Positions 37,598 to 51,500 of a stretch of 64,000 bases of DNA are shown here, one piece after another. The notes beneath the pieces are model-generated. The model was not told the origin of the DNA, made no database searches, and saw nothing but the letters and a program-made list of their open reading frames with translations. The position numbers were made by a program, and so were the translations under genes. The DNA is from Aphidius gifuensis. Taxonomy: Eukaryota > Arthropoda > Insecta > Hymenoptera > Braconidae. The number at the start of each line of letters is the position of its first letter. Positions within the stretch are counted from its first letter, which is position 1. The DNA lies in NCBI RefSeq assembly GCF_014905175.1, contig NC_057792.1, positions 21,086,963-21,150,962 on the forward strand, written 5' to 3'.

Positions 37598-39597
37598 TCA
37601 ATAGTTGCGACTTGCTCCTGAATTTGTGATATCTAAATGCTTAAGAAGTAAACATTCTTCGAGTGCAAAAGCAACTGACTTTTTAGTAATTTCAACACAA
37701 TTACTGCAATCAATTGTATGGAGTTTTTTTAAATTTTTCACAATGTTTATAAGTATATCATCATTAAATTTCGTACACGAACTAACACCTAAAATTTTTA
37801 AATCTTTCAATTTGCAAATATGTTTCATTGTATCTGAACAAACAAAACGACTAGGAAATATTGTCAATTCTTTGAGTTTTAAACAATGTGTTAAAATTTT
37901 AAAAATTGACTCATCAACATCTCGTATATCCTCAATAAAAATTCTACCAAGATTTAATATCAAGAGTTTTTTTAAACACCAAATTTTGCTGAATGCCTCA
38001 CCAGTAAGATTTACACAACCTTCTAAATCTAACGACCAGACCAAAGGACAATTGACACTTAGATCCTGCAAAGTTTTATCAGCAAGTGTTATATCATTGA
38101 GTTTTAATTTTTTTAAATTAAATAATTTTGGTATTATTTCTGTAGTAAGATCAACATTGCCATTACATCTACTTATTTCCAATACCACCAAAAATTCACA
38201 GCAATTAACAACTAAAACATCATGAGGTTGGAAAAATACATCATCAATTGATCTTTGTTCTTCTTTGTAATAACGTATTATACTATCGGTTATTATCAAG
38301 TATCGTAATCGTATACAATGTTTCAATAAACTTCTAAATAATGCCTCAACATGGTGTGAATGTGTTATTGTAAAACGAGCAGTATTTGGTGCATCTTTTA
38401 CAACTACTGCTGTTTTTCGTATTCTTCTTGAATCTTCAAATGATATACTGTAAAGATTATCCATTTGTGTTATTGTTCTCATCATTCTATCACTTATTGA
38501 TAAATTTTTAAATGTAACATCTGTCAGTCCAGTGAAATTGTTAAATGCCTGTAAATTAAATTTTCCATATTTTATATTTAACAAAATGCTTGTCTTTGAA
38601 TAAATAAATTATATATACTTACATTGTCAAAATTATGAAGACATGGATCCTGATCAAGATAATTGTCCATATTAACTGTATAATCGTCATAAATTAAACT
38701 AATTTTTTTCACTCGACTACGAAGACTATTAAATAAAGCTTGTAAATTTATTGATTGTCTTGATGAAAAATGTAATTCAACCTTATCTAACTTTTCCATT
38801 GTTGAAAATAGATCACGTAAATAATTGTCATCTATGTCTTGTGGTACTTGAAATGATAAGTGAGTCAATGATGAACAAAATGGACCAATTGCTTTAAAGT
38901 ATTTAAGTGATTCAAGCTTAATGTTCTTGATTGACAATCTCTGCAGAGTTCTAGAACAAATGTTCAATAATTTTAGAAATACTTCACGTTTAGGATTAAT
39001 CAGTTGAACAGAATGAAGATCTTTGTAACTAGTTACCACAACATTTTTCCAGCGAGTACAAACTGCAACAAGAAATTTTTATTGTAAAATCAAATAACAT
39101 TTATTTATTGTTGTTGAAAATAATTACCAGTTTCAAGATTACGTCTTTCATTGATTGAAATGTACTTGAATATTTTGAGGAGACATTTTTCTGGAAGGCC
39201 ATTTATTCCACGCTCTGAAATAACTGGTACAATATCATCCAAACGAATCATCCATGATTCAGCTAAAATACAAAAATAAAATATTATCAATTGAATTTTT
39301 AAAATAAATATGATTTATCAACTCACCTGGTAATTCCATAATTGGTCTTTCAAAAAAATAATCAATACTTTTTTGTGTCTCAATTGCAGGATAATTATAA
39401 AATACTTGATTCAATTCTCGTATACAATCATGGCAAACAAATAATTCTTCTGGACACGCTCTGTTGATTTTTTTTTCAAAAATCTGTTCAATCATGCCTG
39501 AGAGACGTGTACTTTCCCATTTGCCATTATTGTCATAAAATAATGGTATTAAATTCATTGGAGATTGTTGAAAACACGCACTACATTTTCTAAACAT
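37598..39597 (-). CDS. ZAD-like zinc finger, F-box and leucine-rich repeat protein
   Basis: Exons: 39597-39327, 39262-39128, 39062-38623, 38548-37598 (598 residues, phases consistent). The N-terminus has Cys pairs CSAC (5, 8) and CHDC (55, 58), spaced as in a ZAD domain, the insect zinc-finger-associated dimerisation module. Residues about 105-142 form an F-box (INGLPEKCLLKIFKYI, then CTRWKNVV). The rest is leucine-rich repeats of the FBXL type (LKKLKLNDITLADKTL, LVWSLDLEGCVNLTGEAF, LKILGVSSCTKFND, LHTIDCSNCVEITKKS). From family knowledge the F-box would bind Skp1 in an SCF ubiquitin ligase and the LRRs would hold the substrate. What the ZAD-like part does here is unknown; it may mediate dimerisation. 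I do not know a named family with this order. The domain calls are by eye, with ZAD the least certain. Confidence 0.85.
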
Positions 39598-42553
39598 TTT
39601 AAAATTTTTTAATTATATATATAATATATATATACAAATCAGAAATATAAAATACACTTTTGCAGGTTTATTATTTTAAAAATAAAATTGTCGGATTTTT
39701 ATGAGTGTTGATTGATGTTTATATGCGAGAACGACCGACGATCAAGTGACGACAAGTCAAAACGCCACGTATTAAATAAAATATTCATTTTTATTTTTTC
39801 TCTATTATAAAATTGAATGAATATTTATTTCTTTTAAAAATAAAATTCAAAAATTTATTTCTTATAAAATAAAATATATTAATATTTATTATTTTTAAAA
39901 TTTTGATAATATTTCAAAATAAAAATGAATGAAACTTTTTTAGTTTTTCAATTATAAATATTTTTATTTTAATTTGTTTATTTTTATAAATTTATTTATT
40001 TTTAAATTAATATTAAAAATTATATTTAATTTAAAATTTAAAATTGAGGATTAATCAATTATTAATATAAAGAATGAATTATTTTCAGACAAAAAAAAAA
40101 ATAATAATAAAGATATTTCAATGTTCAATTAACTTATCACCTGCAATTGACATAATTATCATGAAATATTATTGGTCTTTGTCATTGAAATGTCAATAGA
40201 CATATCAAAAAGAAATTATAATCTATTGTTTTTCCTGTTTCATTCATGTCAAGAAAATAAAATGAAAAAAAAAGAAAAAGAAAAATAAACATTTAGAAAA
40301 TTGAAATAATATAATTATGACGCACGTCATATTTAATTCAAAACAAGGATAAATATTTTTTTTTTAAATAAAAAATAATAGCAATAATAATTTTGGTATA
40401 AAGCTTCACAGATATATACCTATATATATATATTTTAACATTTGAAATTGAAAGACCAGATAGCGAGATACAGAGAAGCAAAGCAAGCAAGAATTCAAAA
40501 AATAAAAGAAATAAAAAAAAATAAAAAAAAGAGAGAATGATAGGGGTTGATAGAGGGTAGTGATTTTGGAGCATTTGGGGCTTGTGCAGTAGTCAGTGAC
40601 AAACGAAAGACCGTGTCAGAGGGTAATCCTATTGGTGGACTAGAGTGTCAGAAAATCGTGCAACGATTGGCTCGTCTTTGGAGCATGTAGGCGTGGTCGT
40701 TTGGTCTCAGTTGGTTATTTATATAATAGTAGCAACCAAGAAGGGGTGGATGAGGGGGAAAAGAGGGGTTATATCAAAACCACCCCTCATATTGTGTGGG
40801 TGCATTTTAACAATAAAATTTTGTATATGAAATAAAAACGATATGGTTTTTTATACTTGAATTTTTAACACAAATATAAATTTATATTTTTTTTTTTTTT
40901 TAACAAAATTCAACATGGCGGACTAAATTTAAGCTCTTTTTTTTTTTTTTTTTTTACGATCTTTTGAAAATTATCTTGTTATCTTGACATTTTGCTGGAT
41001 AAATTTTCAATTGAGAAAAGCAGAGGGTTGAAAATTGATTACTGTTTTAACGATGTTCTCTTTGCACACAGTTTGTCGTTTACCCAATACCATTTTACGT
41101 ACATTATTCAGAGATCGTAATTTAAATCAAGTATATAATTAATTACTTTTTGTCTTTTACATTTAATAATATTTATCAAAAATAAAAAATCAAATGTATC
41201 TTTTTTTTTTTTCATCATAAAAAATACAAAAATATTATCACTTATTTTCAATAAAAAAAAATTCAATGAAAAATAATAAATAAAAAAAAAGAAAAAGCTC
41301 TGTTTACATGAGTTATTCACCTCAAATGAAAAATAAAAATAATAAATAATTAAAAAAATAATAAAGTAACTATATACGCAAGGCTGAATAAACAATAAGC
41401 AACAAGGTCATAAATATAAATATATATATATTAAAATGAAGATAATAATTTGCTGGAAAGATATCTTGAAATATATATTCTCCCACTTGTGTATTGCAAA
41501 AGTGAAGATCATTCAACGATCAACAATTGAGATGTGTATATATTCAGTGGCACAAGGTAAAAGCTCGGAGGGGTAAGTTGAAATAATATAGATTGGTGGT
41601 GGTTTTTGCGGAGAGGGAGTGATAGTTGCCAGTTGAATAGAGAGCTTTTTTTTTTATGGTTTTTTATTCATTACTAAAAGCTATGGCAAGTAGTAAAATC
41701 AATGTATGCGCAGGCGCCACGATTTCAAGTCAAACATACCAGCTATAGGTTAAATCCTCGTATCAGTTTTTGTTGTTTTTCTCGCGTTGCCTCCTGATCC
41801 CGCCTTCAAAAGTACAATCTGACCAATCACAACAATTTTCATCAATATATATATATACATAGATTAATTCATAATATTGTACAACTACAAGTTGCAACAT
41901 CAACCCCTAAAATATAAAAATTCAGTATTCACGTATCTCAGTATAATCAATGTTGTAAAGTCTCAACGTCACAAAATAATATTTATTTATAAAAAATATA
42001 TTATTACAAAGACAAAATTAATTGTGAAATAAATAAATGATTTTATTTATTTATATTATTTAATTAATACATACATATTTTTATTTTTTATTATATAAAT
42101 AATCAAATAAAAAAATATACAGTTTTTTTTTCATTATATTTGTTTTATAAATTGTTATTATTTATTAACAATCAATTGACAGTATTTTTTAATGACAAAT
42201 TTACAAGTGTATGTGTGTGTTATTGTTATTTATTTATTTTAATTTTTATAAAAAAAAAAAAGAAAAGCTTAAAATATGAACAGTTTGGTGGGAGAAATTT
42301 GATTAATTTCGAGACATCGAGACACTCGAGGTGATTCAAAAGTCAGCATTCGAATACGAACATGCTGCTTTGTTAAAAAATATCATCTAAAATTCAAGTG
42401 CTATTTTATGTATTGATATTTTTAATTGTCAAAAAAATTTATATGTCAAGTGATTTGATAATATATAATCTGTGATTTAATTTCCTAGTGACTAAACATT
42501 AAGTGTAATATATTTTATAAATCAAGTGATAAATTATTTTAATTTTTTAAAAA
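39598..42553. promoter_or_regulatory. 3 kb upstream of Hr51, promoter-like islands
   Basis: No gene. AT-rich to about 40.5 kb, then GC-richer islands at 40560-40810 (with ATTGG/CCAAT-type boxes), 41460-41640 and 41690-41830. The last contains TGCGCAGGCGC (41707-41717), close to the palindromic site bound by NRF1/ewg-type factors, and lies 0.8 kb before the Hr51 start codon. The 5' UTR likely covers 42290-42553, where ATTCAAAAGTCA includes an AAGTCA half-site of the type NR2E receptors bind. Roles are inferred from position. Confidence 0.4.
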
Positions 42554-45500
42554 ATGAATGGAACAACGTCAATTGGTAGTGCTGATTCACAACAAATTCA
42601 GCGACAAACATCACAACATGACACCAATTCAGAGCATGCTAGAAGTCCAGATAGTCCTTTGAGTGTTCGTCATGGTAAGCTGACAATGTTTTTATTTAAA
42701 TTATAATCACTTTTAAAAACAGGAAAAAAAAATGTAAAATTTATTTTTCACAATTAACACAACAATTAAAATACATATCAGACATTATTATTTCATTAAA
42801 TTTATCCAGCTTTATCTGAACTAAAAAAATAAATAAAAATTTCTATATGCTATGATTAAATGATATATTTAGTTTTGTGTTTTAATGCAAAAAAAAAAAA
42901 AAAAAAATGTTATTATTTTTAAAACAAGGCCAAGTTAAAACAGTGACACACCAAAAAAACAACAAAAAAAAAAGAAATAATAAAAAAATAAAAATTGAGT
43001 AGACAATGTGCACCTGTCGGAACAAAATTCAAAAAAAGATAAATAAAATGATGAAATCATTTGATAAATACACGTACACAAACACCTATACAAAACAAAT
43101 ATAAAAAATAATAAATAATGATATTGTTATTGAACTATATTGATGATTGCATTGATGCATAAACTTTGCTGCTTAATAGATCAATAAAAATTCAATCAGC
43201 ATTATTTAACAGGGTGTCTGACAAATAGTCACTGATTTAATCTCATGACTATGACGACGAAAATCGTTATACTTGAGTGGAATAAAATTGTGGGACGTTG
43301 GGGGGTGAATAAGGTGGCAAGTACATTATGCCATTAGAGTAATCAAATCTCAGACTAGTGAGCGACGAGCGGAATGCGACGGCAGGGTTAAACGAATACG
43401 AACAAAAGTAATAATAAAATAAAAAAAAGAATAAAGAAAAGTTGCAGAATGAGGGTGGTGGATACTGTATATAATTTTTTTTTTTTTTTTTTCATTATTA
43501 TTATTATTTGTGCTTTTGGCAAGGGCGTCAAATTTCATTAGCATATCAATGCTGGTGGATGGTGCGCGAGTTTTCTTGGGCGCCACCTGCGACTGGTATT
43601 ATGGGATCATTTTTGTGTGCTGGTTAAAATCCGACGGGTATCATGACAAAGCCCACTGGGAATTTTCCAACTAAATTTTGATGAGATATTACTACGATTC
43701 TTGGATTTTATGACTTTTATTTTTAGGTTTATAATATATTTAGTAAAATAATAAAGCTGCAATGTTGAATGACTGCGGTAAATTGTTTAAATAAAAAAAA
43801 TTAAAAAAAAAAAAATGATTGACCGAGTTGTTGTAAATATATATACTGAGTAAATATTATAACATTTGTGTTGGTTTTATTTTTTTTTTCTTGTTTGAAA
43901 ATCGGTTATGTAAAAAAATTTATTTGCATTTTGGAGATTTTTTTTTATTTATCTTTTTATCAGTCGTCATGAATATTTAATGATGAGTATATACATTTAG
44001 GTGGAATTTTAATTGATTGATATTGAGAGTGTTGGCTGACATGCGTGATAAATAAAATTTAATTATCAACAGTGATGAAAAGCATGACTAATAAAATAAT
44101 TGGCATAGCAAAATTGAACAAAAGTATCATTGTAATTCACTATGCAGTCTATACAGTGTCCATGAAACCCCAAAGTAACATTAAATTTTATTTTAAAAGT
44201 TCCCAGATGGCATAGGATCATTTCAACCCTCAATTTTATATAACAATTTTTATTCATTTAAAGAATATATCTACAATTTAAATAAATAATATATTTTTAG
44301 TTGACGAAAAAAAAAAATTAAAATAAATAAAACTCATTTCTTGATGTAAATGGTGTTTGCTGATGGAGAGAATCACAAAATGAAAATCCCAAAAGCTCAA
44401 GGAGATGTATATTTACAAATGAAAAAATAAAAAATATGTGACTTTCATCGGGGGTGTAACAGGTTCACCCCTGGGAACAACAACCCTCAAGCCAATTGCT
44501 TGAGAAATTTTAAATGTCTCAAACAATACTCAAGATTCAAATTCTTAAATTAAATATCAACAGCTTTTGTTCCACAATAATAATTTTAAAATACTGCTGA
44601 TTAAATATATATAAGAAAATATATTTTAAAAAATTCCATTTAAATATAATTTATACATTATTTAATTATTAATATTTATTTTTTGATTGCTCATTTATAT
44701 TCGGTCGATGCCACCACGAACATCAAATATTATTGTCTTTTTAAAATATATTTTTTATAAATCTTGTTTATTTATTTATAAATATACATTTTTATTATTT
44801 TTTAAATATTAGCTTATTGTTCATGTACAATGACGTATATTTCAATAAAAAAAAAATATTAAAATTATATATATTTTTTTTTTTTTTTGATAAAATCAAT
44901 TTATTTATTTAAAAAAAAAAAACAATAAAAATATCAATTTATTATTATTCATTGTACTGATGAAATAATAAAAAACATGCTAATAATTATTTAATGGTTA
45001 GTATAGATAACACCCGAACCTGGGTCAATTAACTTTTTTTTTATTTTATTTTTTTATTTTTGCATATATCGATCAATTGAAGAGACATTTGTGCAAAGTC
45101 TGGCGTATGATGCCCGGGATAATAATAATCGGTACAACTGTTTATGTTTTTTTCGATATATATATTTTTTATTTTGTTATTTATATTATTTATATATTCT
45201 TGTTTTTGACGTGTATAATATTGATGAAAATAAAAATAACGTGTCCGTCGGATAACAAAGCAAACAAAGCGATCATAAGCCATAAATAAAAAAACACACA
45301 ACAACGATGTATTTATTGATTGATAGGAATGTTATTTATTATTTTTAAATAATTCCGTGGATTCTTCAAGGTTGTTTTTATTGATAAAATTTATTATTTC
45401 ATTATTACAGATTCAAGAGAATCAAGTGTTATATCACCAGGTTCACCAGAGCATTACAGTCCACTTGGTGCAACTGGATCAGCATCAAGTCATGATCCAT

Positions 45501-48500
45501 ATATATCAAGATCAGCACAAGAATGTCCAGTTCCACTATGTCGTGCAATGCCACCTGATTTTCCACTAGCAAGATCACCATATTTAACATCAATTGGCAA
45601 TGGACATTCTCATCTTCTTCAAGTTCAACACCAGCATCAACAACATCAACAACATTCACAGCATCCATCAGACAATCGACAACAGCTTCAACAAAATCAT
45701 CAGCATCAACATCAACATCATCAACAGCAACAACAACAGCAACAACAGCAGCAACAGCAACACGGTGGAAAAACACCACGTAGTCTTGGTTTGATATGTG
45801 TTGTTTGTGGCGATACAAGTTCTGGAAAACATTATGGAATTCTCGCATGTAATGGATGCAGTGGATTTTTCAAACGGAGTGTTCGTAGAAAGCTCATTTA
45901 CAGGTAAAAATAATTCATCATTTGCAAGCTTTTTTTTAAAAGAATAAATATAATTTTTTTTTTTATGAAAATAAATTTAATAAATTTACTAGACATGAAT
46001 AATTATTCAATGGATATATAATCCAAAGGGAAAAGAGCTTAACATATAGAATTCAACAAGCGTAAAATATTCTAAACGATTCCATCACGGTATCAATTTC
46101 CCCTAATAGACACTATCACTGCCCCATCCATCACACATTACTCTTCAATTTTCTTCGCTACTTGTTTATGTTTTTTTATTTTTTTTTTTATTATTATAAT
46201 TATTTTATATTGTCATTGAGATTTAATAATCAAACAAACATTTGGTCGTGAATAATAGCCACTGCAAGTTGAGCTTGTACGCGTGTTTTATATATAAAAA
46301 ATAAATTTATAAATATAATGTATCATTTTTTGTATCAAAAGACAAGTGCATGCTGTTGAAAGTTGAATAAATGCGTTACCATGTGGTCCAGTATCATGTA
46401 GGCTCATCCTTAATACCACCAACAATACACAAGTGCTTTCGTATTATTCACCAGTTAATATATACACAACAGTATCTGTATACACGCAAATTGTTTGAGA
46501 AACTATGGCCATTTCACCCCATTGGGATTTGGGAATTTGTGTCTGTATACAGATAGTCCTCGTATCGCGCATAGGATCATCCATCTCCATCGAATAACCC
46601 TCATCCCAAAATCACTTGCTGTCTACTTTTTTTTTTTATTTTGATTCTATGGATACATTTACATTCGATGAAAAATGTCCGGTGATAGTCAAACTATTGA
46701 CCCTCGCAACAACAAGCTTGCCTTCAAAGGAAAATAAAAAATAAAAAAATGATGACGAGGTAAAAAATAAATAAACACAGAGTAAACGTGACGTGAATAT
46801 ATCCCGTGTTTTTTTATTTTATAATTTTTTATTTTCTATTGTTGATGATGATGATGATGATGATGTTGTTGAAGAATATATTTATTTCTAGAAAAATTAT
46901 AACGCTTTTCTTTTGATATAATCTTTTGGAAGCTTCGTGTTGTCAGATGGCTGTTTGAATGCGGTAAAAACTGAAGAGCCATCGCACAGATAACCAATTA
47001 CTTCTCGATGGGGTCGAGGGGTTATATGTTGGTAGATACGACAGATGTGTCCCAACGCGCGCCCACAATCGCGGGATTACCGGAACACCACCAAAGTCGT
47101 TTATACTATGCATCCATATAAAATATATATCTTGTCTTTTGAATGCGCATATATTTAAAAAATCAAAATAATAAAATTCATCAAATTTAAAATCATTGTA
47201 ATATGATTTTATATATTTATTTGGATAATTAATTTATACAAATAAAACACATTAATAGATGTACTAATATCAAAGTCAGTATAACTATGGGCACATGCTT
47301 CCGGTTACATGAGGCGTAACTCGATAAAGCAAACAATGCCAGTAGCACTGCGTATGCCTGTGTAAATGGACAAGACTACATAACATAAAGCTGCAAAAAG
47401 AGAGAAAGAGAGTCAGCTGAAGGCAAAAAGGGGATCGTGTGTGTGTGTGCTAAAAAGGGGGGCAAATATAGAGACCGAGATGCGTAAATAAATGTATGAT
47501 GTGGTTCTGAAGGGTGAATAAACGATATAAAAAATAATGCAGATAAAAAGAGATGAGATATAAAATAAGGGATGAAAAATGTATATATGTATACATAGAT
47601 GAAGTAAATATACATGCATATATGGACAATTGCTGTTGCAGTGTTGTGAGATTCGTTGGGGTGTGAACGCAAATCAATTTGTTCGACCCCTGCCAGCATG
47701 ACACGCACCCTTAACACGTGCACATACATACATGTTATACTCACATACACACAATATATACATGAGCATGTATTAACTGCCTGAGGACAAGATACCTCAG
47801 TGATTTTATTTTTTACAATTTTTTTTTTTTAACCCTCATTCGCCTTTGACTCAATAACACTGCGGGTTACATTCGCCTGATTGACGTACATTAAAATTGC
47901 ACAAATTTACAACTGATGCGATATGATCATTTTTATCATACATGTAGCGGTTTATAATATCTTTATCATGTCAAATTAATTGATACTATTAAAATAATAC
48001 TTGAAAGGAAAAAAGGATTATTTTTATATAATTTTAATGAAGACTTGAATGAGGGTTGTTTATTTATAGAAAATTTTATCTTCTTTATGTAATGCTGAAG
48101 AAGAGACGGAAAATTTTATCGGGATTAATGCGAAACTGGGATTGAAAATTGAGATTGGGGATAAGGACAAGAAGAAGAAGAAAGTATCTACGTGACCCGG
48201 GGACAGTTGGCTTTATTTTGAAAAGGATAACGGTGTTAGCTGAATTTTCCCCTCTTACTCTTAACAATAATGGCAAATTGAATTTAACGCCATTTCCAGC
48301 TGCATCAGTCTATGTATTAAGTGCTTGATTTTATGTCTCTATATATTTTGTAAATTTATATATTAATTTATAATAATTGAATCAAATTATTTATTTATTT
48401 ATTTTTTAAATATTTGTTCAAGGTGTCAAGCTGGAACTGGAAGATGTATTGTTGATAAAGCACATCGCAATCAGTGTCAAGCATGTCGTCTTAAAAAATG

Positions 48501-51500
48501 TATGCAAATGGGAATGAACAAAGACGGTAAGATAAAATTATTCAATTGTTTTTTTTTTTATTATTAAAAATATCAATCATTGATATTATATTTTATGTGT
48601 GTTTACGTATTTTTATATATTTATTTTTTGCTAGAATAATGTTAAAGCTATCAAGAGAAAAAGTTATATCACTTGAATTGGTTTTTTATTTTACTTTTCT
48701 TATATATTTTTCTTCAACTCGTATTACGAGAATCAATCAGGGTATATATCTATATCGATGGGTGTTGTGTTTTTTTTTTTTCCCTTCTTTCTTCATCTTG
48801 TATTTTCACGACATAAATAACTGGATAAAGTACACATCATACCGTATAGATATAGGGTGATGTCGCATTTATTCTTCGATCCAACTTTTAATACTTTCAT
48901 TTTGATTTTATGGAAAAAAACACACCTGCTTGCTTATTATATATATATTTTATTATTTTTTCTTATTATTATGCTATTGTCATTTTATTATTTTTATTTT
49001 TTTTTTTCAATATCATATAATAATTAAATAAAATTAAATTAAATAAAATAGTTGAAATAAAGTAGTTCAAGTCAATATTTAATCAGCCACTAAGTAAATT
49101 CTAAATAATCATTGAAAAATAATTTAAATTTTATCCATAAAGATGAGCTCATTGCGTTAATAACTGAATACTTTAAATTGTAATAAGTATGTTGTGTTTT
49201 TCACGCATTGTCATGATGGGTGCCACCATTCACTTCGTAAACACTGCGGTCGTTAGCGACGGTCGCGTGGCAAAACGCCCGAAGGGTTAATTGGAGGAAA
49301 TAAACGTATGCAAAGGGCTAAAATATAAAAAAAATAAAAAATATACTTTTGCAAAACGACCGCGGGCATTAAAGGATTCATACACACGCACACACATATA
49401 TTTTTTATTTTTTAAATAAAATATAAAAGTAGGAAAAATTTTTTGCTCTTGGCTTGTTTCACACCTCCACCCTTTTTTTAACCACCCGTTGTGTTTATCT
49501 CATAAATGCAAATGAGAGCAACGTTTATCTTTTTGCGGGGGAACATATAAAAAGATGAAAAACTATACTTTTGTTTTTTTTTTTTTTTTTTTCAAAAAGG
49601 GCTCATGTAAAAAAGAGGAGTCTGTTAACTTGCTTGCCACACGACAATTTTTTTCACATTTTTTTTTTGTCATTTGTTTTTAACGCAACACACAGTCAGA
49701 CACGTTTTTATAATTCACTCAAAATTTATTCAAAAAGCAACTTAAATACCGTAAAAATAATTACATAATTTTATTTTGTTTAAAAAATTTTTATGAATAT
49801 TTTAACATGTGATTTTTATTTTATAAAAAATATTCGTTTTTTATTTCTCATAATTTCATTGTGTAATTTTTATAATACATATATTAATTATGAAAAGAAA
49901 AATTATTTGCGGTATAAATAATAGTACGTTAAGCACGTGTATAATATACAGTCAATATTATATTTTTTTTTTGTTGAGTCAAGGGTCCATCAAATCATTC
50001 ACAATGTATTGAAAAATTTTGATTTGTTCATAATAGAAATAATTTTATTATTTATCTGTATTTGATTAATATATCAAAAAAGTTATCTAAGCGAAAAGTT
50101 GAATATTATCTTTGTATTGTAGTCATCCTGTCAAATGCAGAATTAAATCTGACATAATTGTGTTACGTGAAATTGACAAGGACGAGTAGGTGGTAATGTG
50201 CTTCCAACTGTTTACAATATTATTTTTAAGACCAACCCTCCACCGACCCATTTAATATTTATTTTATATATTTAAATTTATAAATAATAAATTGTCCAAG
50301 TTGTTGTTGTTGTTGTTATGAAATTGTGAATAATAATAAATTATTTTTGTTGATATTTTTAGCTGTTCAGAATGAAAGACAACCGAGAAACACAGCAACA
50401 ATTAGACCGGAAGCATTGGTAGAAATGGATCAAGAAAGAGCTATACGTGAAGCTGCTGTTGCCGTCGGAGTATTCGGGTGAGTTGTAATTTTTAAAAGTA
50501 AAAATGTTTTTATTATATATGGCAATGCTTCAATGTTGACTGATCACTTTGTCACATAAAATATACAAACAATAAAAAGGTCTATAGATATATGACAAAA
50601 ATAAAATAAAAATCGTAAATCTAAAATAACATAGCAGCTATCTGTACAAGTATATATTGATAAAATAAATAAAATATATAAGCTAGTAGCCGGACACACA
50701 GAAGAATGAACGGCGTTACCACGTTTGATCTTGGCAGGTGTTAACTTCAACATCGCGCAAGCATTTTAACACATATATTGTTGAAATCACGCCACGTCGA
50801 GCATGATCTATCATGAAAAATTACCTTTGACCATTTGACCGAGAATACACTTCAGGTAACACCTGTCTATTGTACTGGAATTTATTTTATAATCAATACT
50901 ATTCAGAGAGAGAGACAACACTTGTTTATCAACTTATCCTGCACAACGGTTATTATATAATTAAAATTTAATTTTTTAAAAACAACTCAAGAATATATCA
51001 AGTCAAAATAGATATTTCTTTTTTGTTTTTTTGATCAATATTTTTCATAAAAATAGACACATTTTTTTTTCAAAATACAATTGACAAGATTTTCGATTTT
51101 TATATATTTTTTTTTGTTTTGTTTTTCTATCATTTAAATTAGTATTATTACAGTTTACTGTAAGAAAATAAAAATTCTAAATTATCATCAGTATTGTCTA
51201 TGCGGTATTAATTTTTTTTTTATTATTTTTAAATTATTTATGTTGCAAAAGAACGTATTTTTAGCATAACTTCATTATTGACAACTTGACTAAATATTTG
51301 ACGAGCTCTTTGACGTCGTGAGAATGCTGATTCATGATTTGATTCTAATATTTCATTTTCTTCTTCATCTTCTTCATCCTCTTCTTCTTCTTCATCATCA
51401 TCATCATCATCATCGTCATCTTGATTTATTCTTAAAGTTGGTAAAAATTCACGATCATCACCATCAGTCAATTGAAACGGTGAATATTCTTGCTTGGTAC

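Noticed and set aside
37605..38225. 206-codon plus-strand frame
   Set aside because: Antisense shadow of the LRR exon; the minus-strand protein has clear repeats and consistent splicing.
47376..47750. Minus-strand frames of 124, 84 and 68 codons in Hr51 intron 2
   Set aside because: Low-complexity, Ser/His/Tyr-rich frames caused by GT/CA and purine runs; three frames open at once argues against coding.
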